64,000 nucleotides of DNA from Ch67 sp041395845. Its GTDB lineage: Bacteria > Pseudomonadota > Gammaproteobacteria > Pseudomonadales > Ketobacteraceae. This document shows positions 27,302 through 36,234 of the stretch, piece by piece (position 1 is the first letter of the stretch; every line of letters starts with the position of its first letter). The DNA lies in assembly GCA_041395845.1 (NCBI GenBank), contig JAWKZS010000003.1:1-64000 (forward strand). Reading direction: 5' to 3'. Made by a program: the position numbers and the translations under genes. A model generated the notes under the pieces. The model was given only the letters and a program-made list of their open reading frames with translations. It did not search any database and had not been told where the DNA came from.

Positions 27302-29071
27302 ATGCCGTATACCACCCCCCTCCAGGACATGCAGTTCGTACTGTTCGACGTGCTGAACGCCGACCAGCAGTGGCAGCAGACCAGTGCCTTTGCCAGTCAG
27401 GTCGATCGGGACATCGCCGAGGCCATGCTGGGTGAGGCGGCCCGGATAACCGAGCAGCGGATTGCGCCGCTGAACCGTTCCGGCGATGAGGAGGGAGCCC
27501 AGTGGAAGGATGGCGCGGTATCCACCCCTGCAGGCTTTGTCGAGGCCTACCGCACCTGGCGGGACGGCGGCCTGACCGCGCTGACGGGCAATCCTGACTT
27601 CGGTGGGCTGGGTATGCCCAAGGCGCTGGCGGTGCTGGTGGACGAAATGTCGTTTGCGGCCAACTCCTCGTTTGCCCTGTACCCGGCGCTGTCGGTGGGG
27701 GCCTGTCTGGCCATCGACGCCCATGCTGCGCCGGCATTGAAGCAGCGCTATCTGCCCAAGCTGTACAGCGGCGAATGGGCCGGCACCATGTGTCTGACCG
27801 AGCCTCATGCCGGCAGTGATCTGGGCCTGATCCGGACCAAAGCCGTACCCCAGGACGATGGCAGCTACGCCATCACCGGCACCAAGATTTTCATTACCGG
27901 CGGCGATCACGATCTGACTGACAACATCATCCATCTGGTGTTGGCCAAGCTGCCGGATGCGCCGGCCGGTTCCCGCGGCATTTCCCTGTTCCTGGTGCCC
28001 AAATTCCAGGTGAATGAGGATGATTCCCTCGGTGCATTCAATAACGTCCGCTGTGGTTCCATCGAACACAAGATGGGGATCAAGGCGTCCGCCACCTGTG
28101 TGATGAATTTCGACGGTGCCCGTGGTTTTCTGGTGGGGGAAATCAATCGCGGCCTGAACTGCATGTTCACCATGATGAACTGCGAGCGGCTGTCGATCGG
28201 GTTGCAGGGGGTAGGTGCGGCTGATGCGTCCTACCAGAATGCGGTGGCCTATGCCCGTGAGCGTCTGCAGGGGCGGGATGCCGAGGGCGGCGACAAGTCG
28301 CGCGCGGCGGACCCGATCATCGCCCATGCGGATGTGCGACGAATGCTGATGAACATGCGCGCCACGACCGAAGCTGGCCGGGCGCTGGCGGTCTATCTGG
28401 GCATGCAGCTGGATCAGGCCAAGCACGGCGCCAGTGCAGAAGCACGCATGCAGGCCGATGCGTTCAGCGCCTTGCTGATTCCGGTGGCGAAGGCCTTTTT
28501 CACCGATCTGGGGCTGGAAAGCACGGTGCAGGGCCAGCAGGTGTTTGGTGGCCATGGTTATATCCGCGAATGGGGCCAGGAGCAGCTGGTGCGGGATGTG
28601 CGTATTGCCCAGATCTACGAAGGCACCAATGGCATTCAGGCGATGGATCTGGTGCAGCGCAAGGTGTTTGCCAACCGTGGCGAAACCATGATGCTGTTCC
28701 TCGACGAGATCGAGCAGTTCAGTGGCAAGGTCAGCGACGCGGCGCTGCAGGGCCCTGTACAGGCACTCAGCCAGCGCGTTGCGCAGCTGCGTGAGGTGAC
28801 TGATTGGCTGATTGCGCAAGGTGAGCACTCAGTTCATGGCCTGGGCGCTGCGGCCTGTGATTATCTGCATGCGGTGGGTTATGTCGCCTACGGCTATATG
28901 TGGCTACGGATGATGGCCGTTGCCAGTGCGCAGAACTCAGCATTTGCCGCGACCAAACTCAAGACAGGCCGTTATTTCTTCAGCCGTGTGCTACCAAGGG
29001 TCGAAGGGCTGCTGGCCTGTTTGCAGGGCGGTGACGTGGACATGATGGCGTTGTCCGTCGACGAATTCTGA
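27302..29071 (+). CDS. Acyl-CoA dehydrogenase, ~590-residue class
   Basis: 589 residues from ATG 27302 with GAGGAT upstream; a further in-frame ATG at 27257 lacks such a site and falls in the operator region. N-terminal helical domain, central beta domain with the FAD/substrate motif MCLTEPHAGSDLG (~162), and C-terminal helical domain with QVFGGHGYIREWGQEQL and YEGTNGIQAMDL; the glutamate of YEGTNG is the candidate catalytic base. It belongs to the long bacterial class with an extra C-terminal extension. It catalyses the first oxidation of beta-oxidation; chain length is unknown. A paralogue lies at 55299-57092. Confidence 0.95.
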   Translation: MPYTTPLQDMQFVLFDVLNADQQWQQTSAFASQVDRDIAEAMLGEAARITEQRIAPLNRSGDEEGAQWKDGAVSTPAGFVEAYRTWRDGGLTALTGNPDFGGLGMPKALAVLVDEMSFAANSSFALYPALSVGACLAIDAHAAPALKQRYLPKLYSGEWAGTMCLTEPHAGSDLGLIRTKAVPQDDGSYAITGTKIFITGGDHDLTDNIIHLVLAKLPDAPAGSRGISLFLVPKFQVNEDDSLGAFNNVRCGSIEHKMGIKASATCVMNFDGARGFLVGEINRGLNCMFTMMNCERLSIGLQGVGAADASYQNAVAYARERLQGRDAEGGDKSRAADPIIAHADVRRMLMNMRATTEAGRALAVYLGMQLDQAKHGASAEARMQADAFSALLIPVAKAFFTDLGLESTVQGQQVFGGHGYIREWGQEQLVRDVRIAQIYEGTNGIQAMDLVQRKVFANRGETMMLFLDEIEQFSGKVSDAALQGPVQALSQRVAQLREVTDWLIAQGEHSVHGLGAAACDYLHAVGYVAYGYMWLRMMAVASAQNSAFAATKLKTGRYFFSRVLPRVEGLLACLQGGDVDMMALSVDEF

Positions 29072-29085
29072 TCACTCTGCTGAAA

Positions 29086-29127
29086 CAAAAAAGCGCTGCA
29101 GCGAATGACCGTTGCAGCGCTTTTTTT
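29086..29127. terminator. Bidirectional terminator
   Basis: GCGCTGCA (29093-29100), 12-base loop, TGCAGCGC (29113-29120), flanked by six A and seven T. Serves the acyl-CoA dehydrogenase on plus and the convergent coiled-coil gene on minus. Confidence 0.92.
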
Positions 29128-29140
29128 GTTTGTGGAAACG

Positions 29141-30988
29141 CTACTCCCCGGTTACCACCAGACTGCCCACCGGCACGCCGCCGCGGGTGAGGGCCAGACT
29201 TTTGGTTTCGCCCTTGTTCAGGGTGAAGGTCAGCGGATCGGTATCCGGCATGATCAGGTATGCGGTGGTGGCGCCGCTGGCGTTACTAAAATCCAGCTCA
29301 ACACTGCTGCCACCGCTGAACGCCAGCTTCAGATAATTGGCGCTGGGAATGTTGGCAACATAACTGGCGGGGAAGGTGCCGCGATCGCTGCGTAGCGTGA
29401 CCATGCTGTGGACCGGCCAACTGACCTTGGCAGACTTGGACTGGCGCGGCTGCAGGCGGGTGAGATTGTCAGAAAAGCCGCTGGCGTCATTATTGGCGCT
29501 GATGCGGTGGGCGGTATTGTCCTTGTTCTTGAAGCTCAGGCTGCCCTTGTCCGGCGCGATATACAGGGCCTGCTCGAAGCCGGTTCGCTCGATCACGATT
29601 TCCGGCTCCTGGGGCCGGCTGCCATCCGGGACATAGAACAGCGCCAGTTCCGGGGCCAGTCCCATCATGGTGATGGTGCCCTTGATCTGGCGGGGCGCTT
29701 CCAGTGCGGTGGATTCTGCCTGTGGGGTGCTGGTGGCTGCAGGCGCCGCAACCGGCGCTGTTACTGGTGCAGCGGCAGGCACTGCCGTGGCAACGGTCTT
29801 GGGCGCAGGTGCCGGTGCAGCGACGGCAACCGCCGGCGCCGCGCTCGGCAGTTTGGCAAACATCGCGCCGAGCTGGGTCTTGGTGGTATCCAGACAGCTG
29901 TTGAGTTTTTGCAGCTGCTGCTCGATTCGCGCCACGTCCTCGCGTCCTTCATAGGCGGTGTAGCGGTTGTCCTTGCTCAAAGCGTCACGGGTACTGTTGC
30001 GTTGCTGCAGCGCCCGTTCGTAGTCTTTCTTTGCGTTGTCATAGTTGGCCTGGGTGGGGGCACCACCGGCACCCTTGCGTGACTGTTCGCACTGGGTATT
30101 GGCACTGGCCAGTTGTTCGTTGTAGCGGGCGAACTGGCGCTTCACGCCTTCCAGTTCGGACTTCTTCTGTTCCAGTGTGCTGTTCAGTTCCGCCATGCAG
30201 CGATCGCCGCGGCCAATATTCGCATCGATGGTTTTCTTCACCGGATGCTGGGGATCTTCCTGGAAGGCCTTGTTGGCCAGGCGGTCTTCCCGGGCGTTGC
30301 GTTTGTGGGACTGCGCACTGGCGATGCCCTGATTGGCGTCCCGCAGTACCGGTTCGTCCACCAGTTCTTTCTTCAGGTTTTCCAGCGTCTTCTGGCAGCT
30401 GGACACGTAGGCGCTGCTGGCTTCCTGTGCCGCTTCCAGGGACAGGGTCAATGCCTGTTGTTGCTGGCTGAACGAGGCAATCTTGTTTTCGATGCGCTCG
30501 CAGCGGTTGATCTGGCTTTTTACGGAAAAGATCTCGCCCAGGCTTGGCGCGATCTGCAGTGCCTCGTCACGCAGCTGCTTGAACTGGGCATGATCTTCCT
30601 GTGCCTTGGCCGGGTTTTCGTCTTTCAGTGCCTGCTGGGCGGCGTCACAGGCGGCCAGTGCCTTGTTCATGGTGGGCATGCCGGCTTCGACTTCCACATC
30701 GCGGGTTACCCGCTGGCAGAATTTCAGGTTGCCATCCATGCCGCGCTTGCTGGTGGACAGGATGTCCGGATTGATGCGGGTCGCCTCCTCCAGCAGCTTC
30801 TGGTACTGGCGCAGGGAGGCCTGGGCCTGGGGAATGCGGTTGCCACTGAGGTGGGTTTTGGCTTCCTTGCAATAGTCAAAGCCCTTGAGGAACTGGTTGA
30901 CGGCATCGTCGAAGCTGTCAGCGTGGACCTGAGTGCTAATGCCCAGCAGGAATGCCAGTGCAGGCAGTAAAGGATGGTTTCTGATCAT
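29141..30988 (-). CDS. Periplasmic coiled-coil protein with C-terminal beta domain
   Basis: 615-residue exported protein of unknown function. Signal peptide to about residue 23 (STQVHA/DSFDD), then ~370 residues of charged helices with coiled-coil character and scattered single cysteines in repeated contexts (FDYCKEAK, LKFCQRV, SQINRCERIE, YVSSCQKT, GDRCMAEL, NTQCEQ, LNSCLDTT), then a Pro/Ala-rich linker (~385-425), then a beta-rich C-terminal domain whose SLSFKNKDNTAHRI resembles cupredoxin-like folds without clear copper ligands. The regularly placed cysteines suggest disulfide-linked helical hairpins. Monocistronic, with a terminator shared with the convergent gene. Confidence 0.8.
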   Translation of the reverse strand: MIRNHPLLPALAFLLGISTQVHADSFDDAVNQFLKGFDYCKEAKTHLSGNRIPQAQASLRQYQKLLEEATRINPDILSTSKRGMDGNLKFCQRVTRDVEVEAGMPTMNKALAACDAAQQALKDENPAKAQEDHAQFKQLRDEALQIAPSLGEIFSVKSQINRCERIENKIASFSQQQQALTLSLEAAQEASSAYVSSCQKTLENLKKELVDEPVLRDANQGIASAQSHKRNAREDRLANKAFQEDPQHPVKKTIDANIGRGDRCMAELNSTLEQKKSELEGVKRQFARYNEQLASANTQCEQSRKGAGGAPTQANYDNAKKDYERALQQRNSTRDALSKDNRYTAYEGREDVARIEQQLQKLNSCLDTTKTQLGAMFAKLPSAAPAVAVAAPAPAPKTVATAVPAAAPVTAPVAAPAATSTPQAESTALEAPRQIKGTITMMGLAPELALFYVPDGSRPQEPEIVIERTGFEQALYIAPDKGSLSFKNKDNTAHRISANNDASGFSDNLTRLQPRQSKSAKVSWPVHSMVTLRSDRGTFPASYVANIPSANYLKLAFSGGSSVELDFSNASGATTAYLIMPDTDPLTFTLNKGETKSLALTRGGVPVGSLVVTGE

Positions 30989-31093
30989 TGTTATTGGCCA
31001 ATAATGCTAGCGGAATGAGTGGGTTATATCCGGCGTCCAATGCGCACAAATATGTCCATTCATTAAGCGTAGACCAGTGTTTGTAAAAGGGGA

Positions 31094-32521
31094 TCAAACC
31101 AGAACCAGGGTCGCCAGGCCCAGGAACAGGAAAAAGCCCATGCTGTCGGTGGCGAATGTCAGGACGACTGACGACCCCATGGCAGGATCTCGGTCCAAGC
31201 GATCGAGCAGCACCGGAATCGTAATGCCGATCAGCGCCGCCACGATCAGGTTAAGGGTGACCGCCGCCGCCATCACCATGCCCATCAGTGGATTGCCATA
31301 CAGTATCCAGGCAAAGACACCCAGCACCGAGCCCCACAGCAGGCCGTTGATCAGGCTGATGGTGACTTCCTTGCGGTAAATGTAGGTCAGGGTGTCCCGG
31401 TGGACGTGATTCAGTGCCAGGCCTCGGATCAGCAGGGCGGCGGTCTGGTTGCCGGTGTTGCCGCCGATACTGGCAACGATGGGCATCAGGGTGGCAAGGG
31501 CGACCAGTTGCTGGATGGTGCCCTCGAACAGGCTGATGAACCGGCTGGCCACAAAGGCCGTGAGCAGGTTGACGCACAGCCAGGGCCAGCGTTCCCGGGC
31601 GCCTTCCCAGATGGGTCCCAGCAGATCGGTGTCGCCGGACAGGCCCGCCTTGGCCAGCGCCTGTTCCTCGGCACGGATACGCAGGTAGTCCATGATGGCT
31701 TCGACCCGCAGGCGCCCGATTACCCGCAGATGCTCGTCCACTACCGGTGCAGATACCAGATCGTAGCGTTCGAAGGCATGGCCGGCTTCCTCGGCCGGGT
31801 CGTGGGGGGAAAAGTACACCACGTCCGGGTCCATCACGTCCCCCAGGCGACGATCACCGTCGTGCCGGATCAGCGAAATCAGCGGCACTACCCCACCAGG
31901 TGCTTGTGGCGGTTGATGACGAACAGCTTGTCCGTCTGCGGCGGCAGTTCATGGCAGAACGGACCCGCTCGATGGCCTGATTGACCGTCATGTCCTCGCT
32001 GGCGATCAGGCTGTCCTGCTCATGATCTCGCCCACCGAGTCTTCCGGCCAGCTCAGGCTGCTTTAAGCCAGTTGCGTCGTTGACTGCAGCAGGGCCTTGG
32101 CGTGTTCCAGCAGGGTGGGGGGCACCAGACTGGCGACATCCGCCAGTTCGTCGGTATCGAGGCTTTGCAGCAGGCTTTCCAGGCGCCGCACCGGGGTGAT
32201 TTCCACCATGTCTTCGGCGAGGGCTTCGGGCAGTTCCACCAGCGCCTGGGCGGCGACCTTGTCCGGCAATTCCTGCCACACCAATTCGCGTTTGTCCGGG
32301 GTCAGCATCTGCAGCAGGTGGGCAGCGTCGGGCCCGTTGAGCTTGCTCAGGGAGCGGCGCAGTTCATGTTCCTGCTGCCGGTTGAGCAGGTTTTCGATCA
32401 GGTCGGCCCGCATCTGGACCTGGCGCTGGGTAACGGTTTGCACCACCTGCTGCTTCTGCAACAGTGCAAGAATGGGGGCAAGACGCTGTTCGAGCTTGGG
32501 GCCGGCAGAGTTTTCGCTCAT
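31094..32521 (-). pseudogene. mgtE: Magnesium transporter MgtE, interrupted by clustered indels
   Basis: MgtE is a homodimeric Mg2+ channel with an N domain, CBS pair and five membrane helices. All parts are here: start MSENSAGPKLEQRL at 32521, N domain to ~32066, CBS region, then the membrane part ending at 31094 (PIVASIGGNTGNQT, LTFATDSMGFFLFLGL). Between 31891 and 32066 the frame is broken by about five small indels. Restoring them (remove one T near 32066; add C near 32056, C near 32019, four bases near 31949 and G in the G-run at 31891) gives 477 codons with a normal MgtE sequence. The rest of the gene is well conserved, so sequence error or very recent loss is likely. Confidence 0.85.
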
Positions 32522-32655
32522 GCAGCCGGTTCCACTTCGGCGGGCGGATAGGGGGTGGAGGGATTTTACCGAAGGATGTGTGACATTGTCCGCCGGGTTT
32601 GCGGGCGATGGTGAGCAGGAGTGCCCGGCTGCCTGTGGACAGCCGGCAGTGAACA

Positions 32656-33161
32656 TCAGAAGCGCCAGCCAATGGAAACGGTAGTGGTCTTCAACTCGTA
32701 ATCGGCCTCATCCAGCATCATCATCCATTCGGCGCCGACCTGGAAATTGCCCAGGTGCATGTCAGCACCGAAGCCGTAAGAGAAGCCGCCCTCTTCCGGG
32801 GTTTCGTTGTCCATGATCAGGTCGGCCTTGGAAAAGCCCACCAGCACATAGGGGAACAGCATGTCTGCGATTTCAGCGCCGCCCTTCAGGTACAGGCCCA
32901 TGTAGTCGTCCACTTTCAGGCTGACGTCGTCCTGTTCGTCGCTGCCAGTGCTGCGGCCGACGCGACCTTCGATCATGAAATTGTCGTTCAGGGCGCCGCC
33001 CAGGCGCAGACCTGCACCTTCAGGCTGAAATCGTCAACGCCTTCGGTAACCAGGCGGAACATCTGGCAGTCAATGCCGATGTAGCCGGTGCCGGCCATGA
33101 CGGAAGGAGTGGAGAGCAGCATGCCTGAAACCAGGGCGGTGCCGATAAGCGCTTTTTTCAT
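32656..33161 (-). pseudogene. Outer membrane beta-barrel protein, one-base frameshift
   Basis: The gene begins at ATG 33161 with a signal peptide (MKKALIGTALVSGMLLSTPS, cleavage after VMA) and continues in another frame from about 33020 to the stop at 32656. Adding one G near 33020 turns DFSLKVQV into DFSLEGAGLRLGGALNDNFM and joins the frames into a 168-residue protein. The rest is an OprF/OmpW-size small barrel with alternating strands (GFSYGFGADMHLGNFQVGAE) and a C-terminal Phe (VSIGWRF). Function unknown. Only ~1 kb separates this lesion from the mgtE lesions, pointing to a poor-quality stretch. Confidence 0.8.
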
Positions 33162-33269
33162 TGTTGTTTCCTCTTGTCCCTGTTTTTGTCGTTCTGTGGC
33201 AAGGCCGGTGGCTTCGCACAGTTAGCAGCACTATAGAATAGCTTGCTGCGATGGGCAAAAGTTTGCACC

Positions 33270-33306
33270 AAAAAAAGCCCGCAGACCAATGGCTTGGCCG
33301 GCGGGC
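33270..33306 (-). terminator. Terminator of the small helical protein gene
   Basis: On the minus strand GCCCGC, an inner CCAA/TTGG pairing, GCGGGC and then seven T. Lies 23 bases after the stop at 33329. Confidence 0.8.
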
Positions 33307-33328
33307 GGGTCGTTTTCAGCGGATCGGG

Positions 33329-33646
33329 TTACTTTTCCTGCTTCTGGTCGTTTTCGTCCATTACGCGAGAAATGTGCTGGCTGTCCTCGAGGGTTTCAAA
33401 CATATCCGAAGCCAGTTCACCAATCTTCTGATTGATTTCACGAATCGTTGCATACACGGTTCCTATCGTTTGCTGGTTGCGTTCCCGCAGTTGCAGCTTG
33501 TCATCGTCGAGCATGCCGTTCTTTTCCAGCAGTTCGAACGGCAGGTCGGCGATGGCCTTGTGCACGTCTTCCACGGTGCGGGCGCCATTGTCGATGGCGG
33601 TCTGCACCATATCCTTTAGCATTTCGAGCCGGTTCAGCAGTCCCAT
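33329..33646 (-). CDS. Small helical hypothetical protein
   Basis: 105 residues, MGLLNRLEMLKDMVQTAIDN onward, mostly charged helix with no cysteines and no membrane segment. GAGGAT seven bases before the ATG and a good terminator after the stop make it a credible gene. The middle (VEDVHKAIADLPFELLEKNG) and the helical end (TIREINQKIGELASDMFETL) look like a small oligomeric or granule-associated protein, but I do not recognise a family. It is transcribed alone, between the desaturase gene and the broken barrel gene. Confidence 0.7.
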   Translation of the reverse strand: MGLLNRLEMLKDMVQTAIDNGARTVEDVHKAIADLPFELLEKNGMLDDDKLQLRERNQQTIGTVYATIREINQKIGELASDMFETLEDSQHISRVMDENDQKQEK

Positions 33647-33709
33647 GGTTTCATCCTCGTTGACCTGATGCTGCTTCTATAACACCAATTGTACGCCTGC
33701 AGAAGTCCA

Positions 33710-34834
33710 TTATGCGGTGATCTTGCGGGCCTTGCCCGGCAGGGAGTACTTGAGCACCCGCTTGATCACGCTGGCGTATTGCTTGCGGAAAGGCCCGGTG
33801 TTGTAGGGAATGCCGTAGCGTTCGGCGATCTCTTTCACCTTGGGTGCCATTTCCGCATAGCGGTGGGCCGGAATGTCCGGGAACAGGTGATGCTCGGTCT
33901 GGTAACTCAGGTGACCGCTCATGATGTGCAGCAGGCGTCCGCCTTCGAAGTTGCTGGAGCCGAGGATCTGGCGGTAATACCAGTGGCCGCGGGTTTCGTT
34001 TTCGCATTCTTCTTCGCTGAAGGTCTGGGCGCCTTCGGTGAAATGGCCGCAGAAAATGATGGTGGATGCCCACAGGTTGCGCGCCAGATTGGCCATGCCG
34101 TTACCGAGCATGACTTTCCAGAAGAACGGACCCGCCAGGGCCGGGAAGAAAATGTAATCCTTGAACACCTGGCGTCCGGCCTTTTTCATCGCTGCCTTGA
34201 TAAAGGGCTTTTTCGCTTCCAGGTCAAACGTGCCTTCGCGAACTTTCTCGAACTCCAGTTCGTGCAGCGCCACACCCCACTGGAAGAATGCACTGAGCAG
34301 GCCGAAATACAGGATCTGGATCGAGCGCATCGGGTGCCATGGCGTGTCGTCGGACAGGCGCAGTACCGCATAACCGTAGTCGCGGTCCTTGCCCAGGATG
34401 TTGGTGAACGTGTGGTGCTCGTAATTGTGGGTACGCATCCACGACTTGTTGTCGCAGGCGGTGTCCCAGTCGAAATTGCGTGAATGAATCTTGGGATCAT
34501 TCATCCAGTCATACTGGCCATGCATCACGTTGTGGCCGATTTCCATGTTGTCCATGATTTTGGAAATGGACAGGGCAGTGACGCCCAGCAGGAAGGTAAC
34601 TGGCGTAAAGCTGAAATGGATCAGCGTGCGGCCGGCCACTTCGCAGAAGCGCTGCACCCGGATGATGTTGCGGATGTAGTCGGCGTCGCGCTGGCCGAGA
34701 TCGGCCTTGATGCTGTCGCGCAGGGCATCGAATTCCTTCTGCAGCTCGGCCAGCTGTTCGACGGTCGGCTTCTGCTGGGCGTTGAGTGTTGCCGGTTTCA
34801 GCGTATCCAGCGCAGGGCTTTGAGCGATTGTCAT
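33710..34834 (-). CDS. Membrane fatty acid desaturase
   Basis: 374 residues from ATG 34834, which has AGAGGA seven bases upstream (a TTG at 34855 is in frame but poorly placed). The three histidine boxes of the di-iron desaturases are present: HNVMHGQYD, HNYEHHTFTN and QTEHHLFPD. With the ferredoxin reductase gene 30 bases upstream and a divergent TetR gene this matches the DesC-DesB/DesT type system of pseudomonads, which introduces a double bond into acyl-CoA or membrane acyl chains under aerobic conditions. Acts at the inner membrane, drawing electrons from the reductase. Confidence 0.92.
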   Translation of the reverse strand: MTIAQSPALDTLKPATLNAQQKPTVEQLAELQKEFDALRDSIKADLGQRDADYIRNIIRVQRFCEVAGRTLIHFSFTPVTFLLGVTALSISKIMDNMEIGHNVMHGQYDWMNDPKIHSRNFDWDTACDNKSWMRTHNYEHHTFTNILGKDRDYGYAVLRLSDDTPWHPMRSIQILYFGLLSAFFQWGVALHELEFEKVREGTFDLEAKKPFIKAAMKKAGRQVFKDYIFFPALAGPFFWKVMLGNGMANLARNLWASTIIFCGHFTEGAQTFSEEECENETRGHWYYRQILGSSNFEGGRLLHIMSGHLSYQTEHHLFPDIPAHRYAEMAPKVKEIAERYGIPYNTGPFRKQYASVIKRVLKYSLPGKARKITA

Positions 34835-34864
34835 GGTGAAATCCTCTTTCTTCAATGCAGTCTT

Positions 34865-35968
34865 TTAAAGTTCGATCGTGACGTCACTGACCGGTGCAGT
34901 GATGCAGATCTGAATGTCTTCTTCGTCACCCGACGAGATTTCGCCGGTGATCACGTTGCGCACCTGGCCGGATTTTTTCGTGCATTTGCAGGTGTAGCAG
35001 ATGCCCATCCGGCAGCCGGCAGTCGGTGTGAGGCCGGCCTGTTCCGCCATATCCAGCAGAGTGCCGGGCTGGTCGGTGGTAGCCTGGGTGTGGCTGTGGG
35101 TGAAGTTCACGGTGACCTTTTCGCCACTGGTGCGGGCCACTGGTGGCAGGCCGAAGGCTTCTTCCTTCACTTTCTGCAGCGGGAATCCCTGTTCCTTCAG
35201 CAGTGTCTTCACCTGTTCGCGGAACGGGTGCGGGCCGCAAACATAGCTGTATTCGGGTTTGTTTTTCAGGGCGGCAGCGACATGGTCGGCGCTGATCATG
35301 CCCTGGGGCAGGCTGTAGGTGCGATCCTTGAGGCCGCCGTCGCCGGCGATGGTGTGCAGGGTGAAGCGTTTGTGGGCCTGGGCCAAGGCACGCAGCGGCG
35401 CACCGAAAATGAAATCGTCTTCGCTGCGGGCGAAGTACAGCAGGGTCGCGGGCACCGGCATGTTGCAGGCCGCCAGCTTGCCCAGCTGGGAGGCGATCGG
35501 GGTGATGCCGGAACCGGCGGCGAAATACACGATCGGGCCTTCCGGTTCGGCAGGCAGCACAAAGTCACCCGCCGCCTGGGAGATGCTGACCACATTGCCG
35601 GCTTCCAGATGATCGTGCATCCAGCCGGTGACGCGGCCGTGGGGAACGCGCTTGACCGTGAGCGTGATCACGCCCTGTTCCCGCCATTCATAGGGCGTGG
35701 AAGAAATGGTGAAGGTGCGGGTCTGGCGTGTGCCGTTCATGTCCACGGTGATATGCAGATGCTGGCCGGCTTCGAAGCCATTCCAGCGCGCGGTGGGACG
35801 CAGTACCCAGGTGCGGGTGTCATGGGTTTCGTTGCGGACTTCCACGATCCGGGCGCGGCACTCTGTCAGCGACCATATGGGATCGATGGCCTGGATCAGG
35901 TCTTCGAAATAGTCCCCGGCGCGGGGGGTGTTGAACAGACTCAGGTTGAACCAGGTTTTGGCTTCCAT
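34865..35968 (-). CDS. Ferredoxin reductase with 2Fe-2S domain (desaturase electron donor)
   Basis: 367-residue three-domain flavoprotein: FAD domain (RTFTISSTPY, ~84), NAD(P) domain (FAAGSGITPIASQL, ~146; YVCGPHPFREQV, ~243) and a C-terminal plant-type 2Fe-2S domain with CRMGICYTCKC (~322) and the fourth Cys in QICITAP. It transfers electrons from NAD(P)H to the desaturase encoded 30 bases downstream. AGGAGA precedes the ATG. The FabR/DesT-like palindrome at 35993-36008 lies 25 bases upstream of the start, so the operon is probably under control of the divergent TetR protein. Confidence 0.92.
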   Translation of the reverse strand: MEAKTWFNLSLFNTPRAGDYFEDLIQAIDPIWSLTECRARIVEVRNETHDTRTWVLRPTARWNGFEAGQHLHITVDMNGTRQTRTFTISSTPYEWREQGVITLTVKRVPHGRVTGWMHDHLEAGNVVSISQAAGDFVLPAEPEGPIVYFAAGSGITPIASQLGKLAACNMPVPATLLYFARSEDDFIFGAPLRALAQAHKRFTLHTIAGDGGLKDRTYSLPQGMISADHVAAALKNKPEYSYVCGPHPFREQVKTLLKEQGFPLQKVKEEAFGLPPVARTSGEKVTVNFTHSHTQATTDQPGTLLDMAEQAGLTPTAGCRMGICYTCKCTKKSGQVRNVITGEISSGDEEDIQICITAPVSDVTIEL

Positions 35969-35992
35969 CGTGAAATCTCCTGCTTGGTTTGC

Positions 35993-36008
35993 GTGTACAG
36001 TTGTACAC
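35993..36008. promoter_or_regulatory. FabR/DesT-like operator palindrome
   Basis: GTGTACA-GT-TGTACAC, perfect 7-bp arms around a 2-bp centre, between the reductase-desaturase operon and the divergent TetR gene. FabR and DesT regulators bind palindromes of this general form (TACA/TGTA halves). Confidence 0.6.
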
Positions 36009-36196
36009 TATGGTCAAAACAGGTGTCAATGTTTCGAATTGTTAATGTCATACAAAAAATAATAAATCCTTTAAAAACAGCATTATACGAATTGTAATTT
36101 TGTGTTCATGTGTGCACTGAAACGGTTTTTAATGGCTCCTGGCAGGATGTTTTTCAGCCTGTTACCGCGACTGATGGTTTCCCGGGATCACAATCC

Positions 36197-36212
36197 GCGT
36201 ACAATTGCGCAC
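36197..36212. promoter_or_regulatory. Second, imperfect operator-like dyad
   Basis: GCGTACA-AT-TGCGCAC, weaker symmetry than the upstream palindrome, 22 bases before the TetR ATG. Could serve autoregulation of the regulator. Confidence 0.35.
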
Positions 36213-36234
36213 TGAATCAATCCGGATCAGGTCA

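Noticed and set aside
26957..28828. Upstream 600-residue extension of the regulator's reading frame, antisense to the acyl-CoA dehydrogenase
   Set aside because: It is a shadow of a strongly conserved gene, lies across palindrome copy A, and the regulator has a clear ATG and family start at 26956.
34484..36097. 537-residue plus-strand frame over the desaturase and reductase genes
   Set aside because: Antisense to two well-supported genes with all motifs; composition is typical of a high-GC shadow frame.
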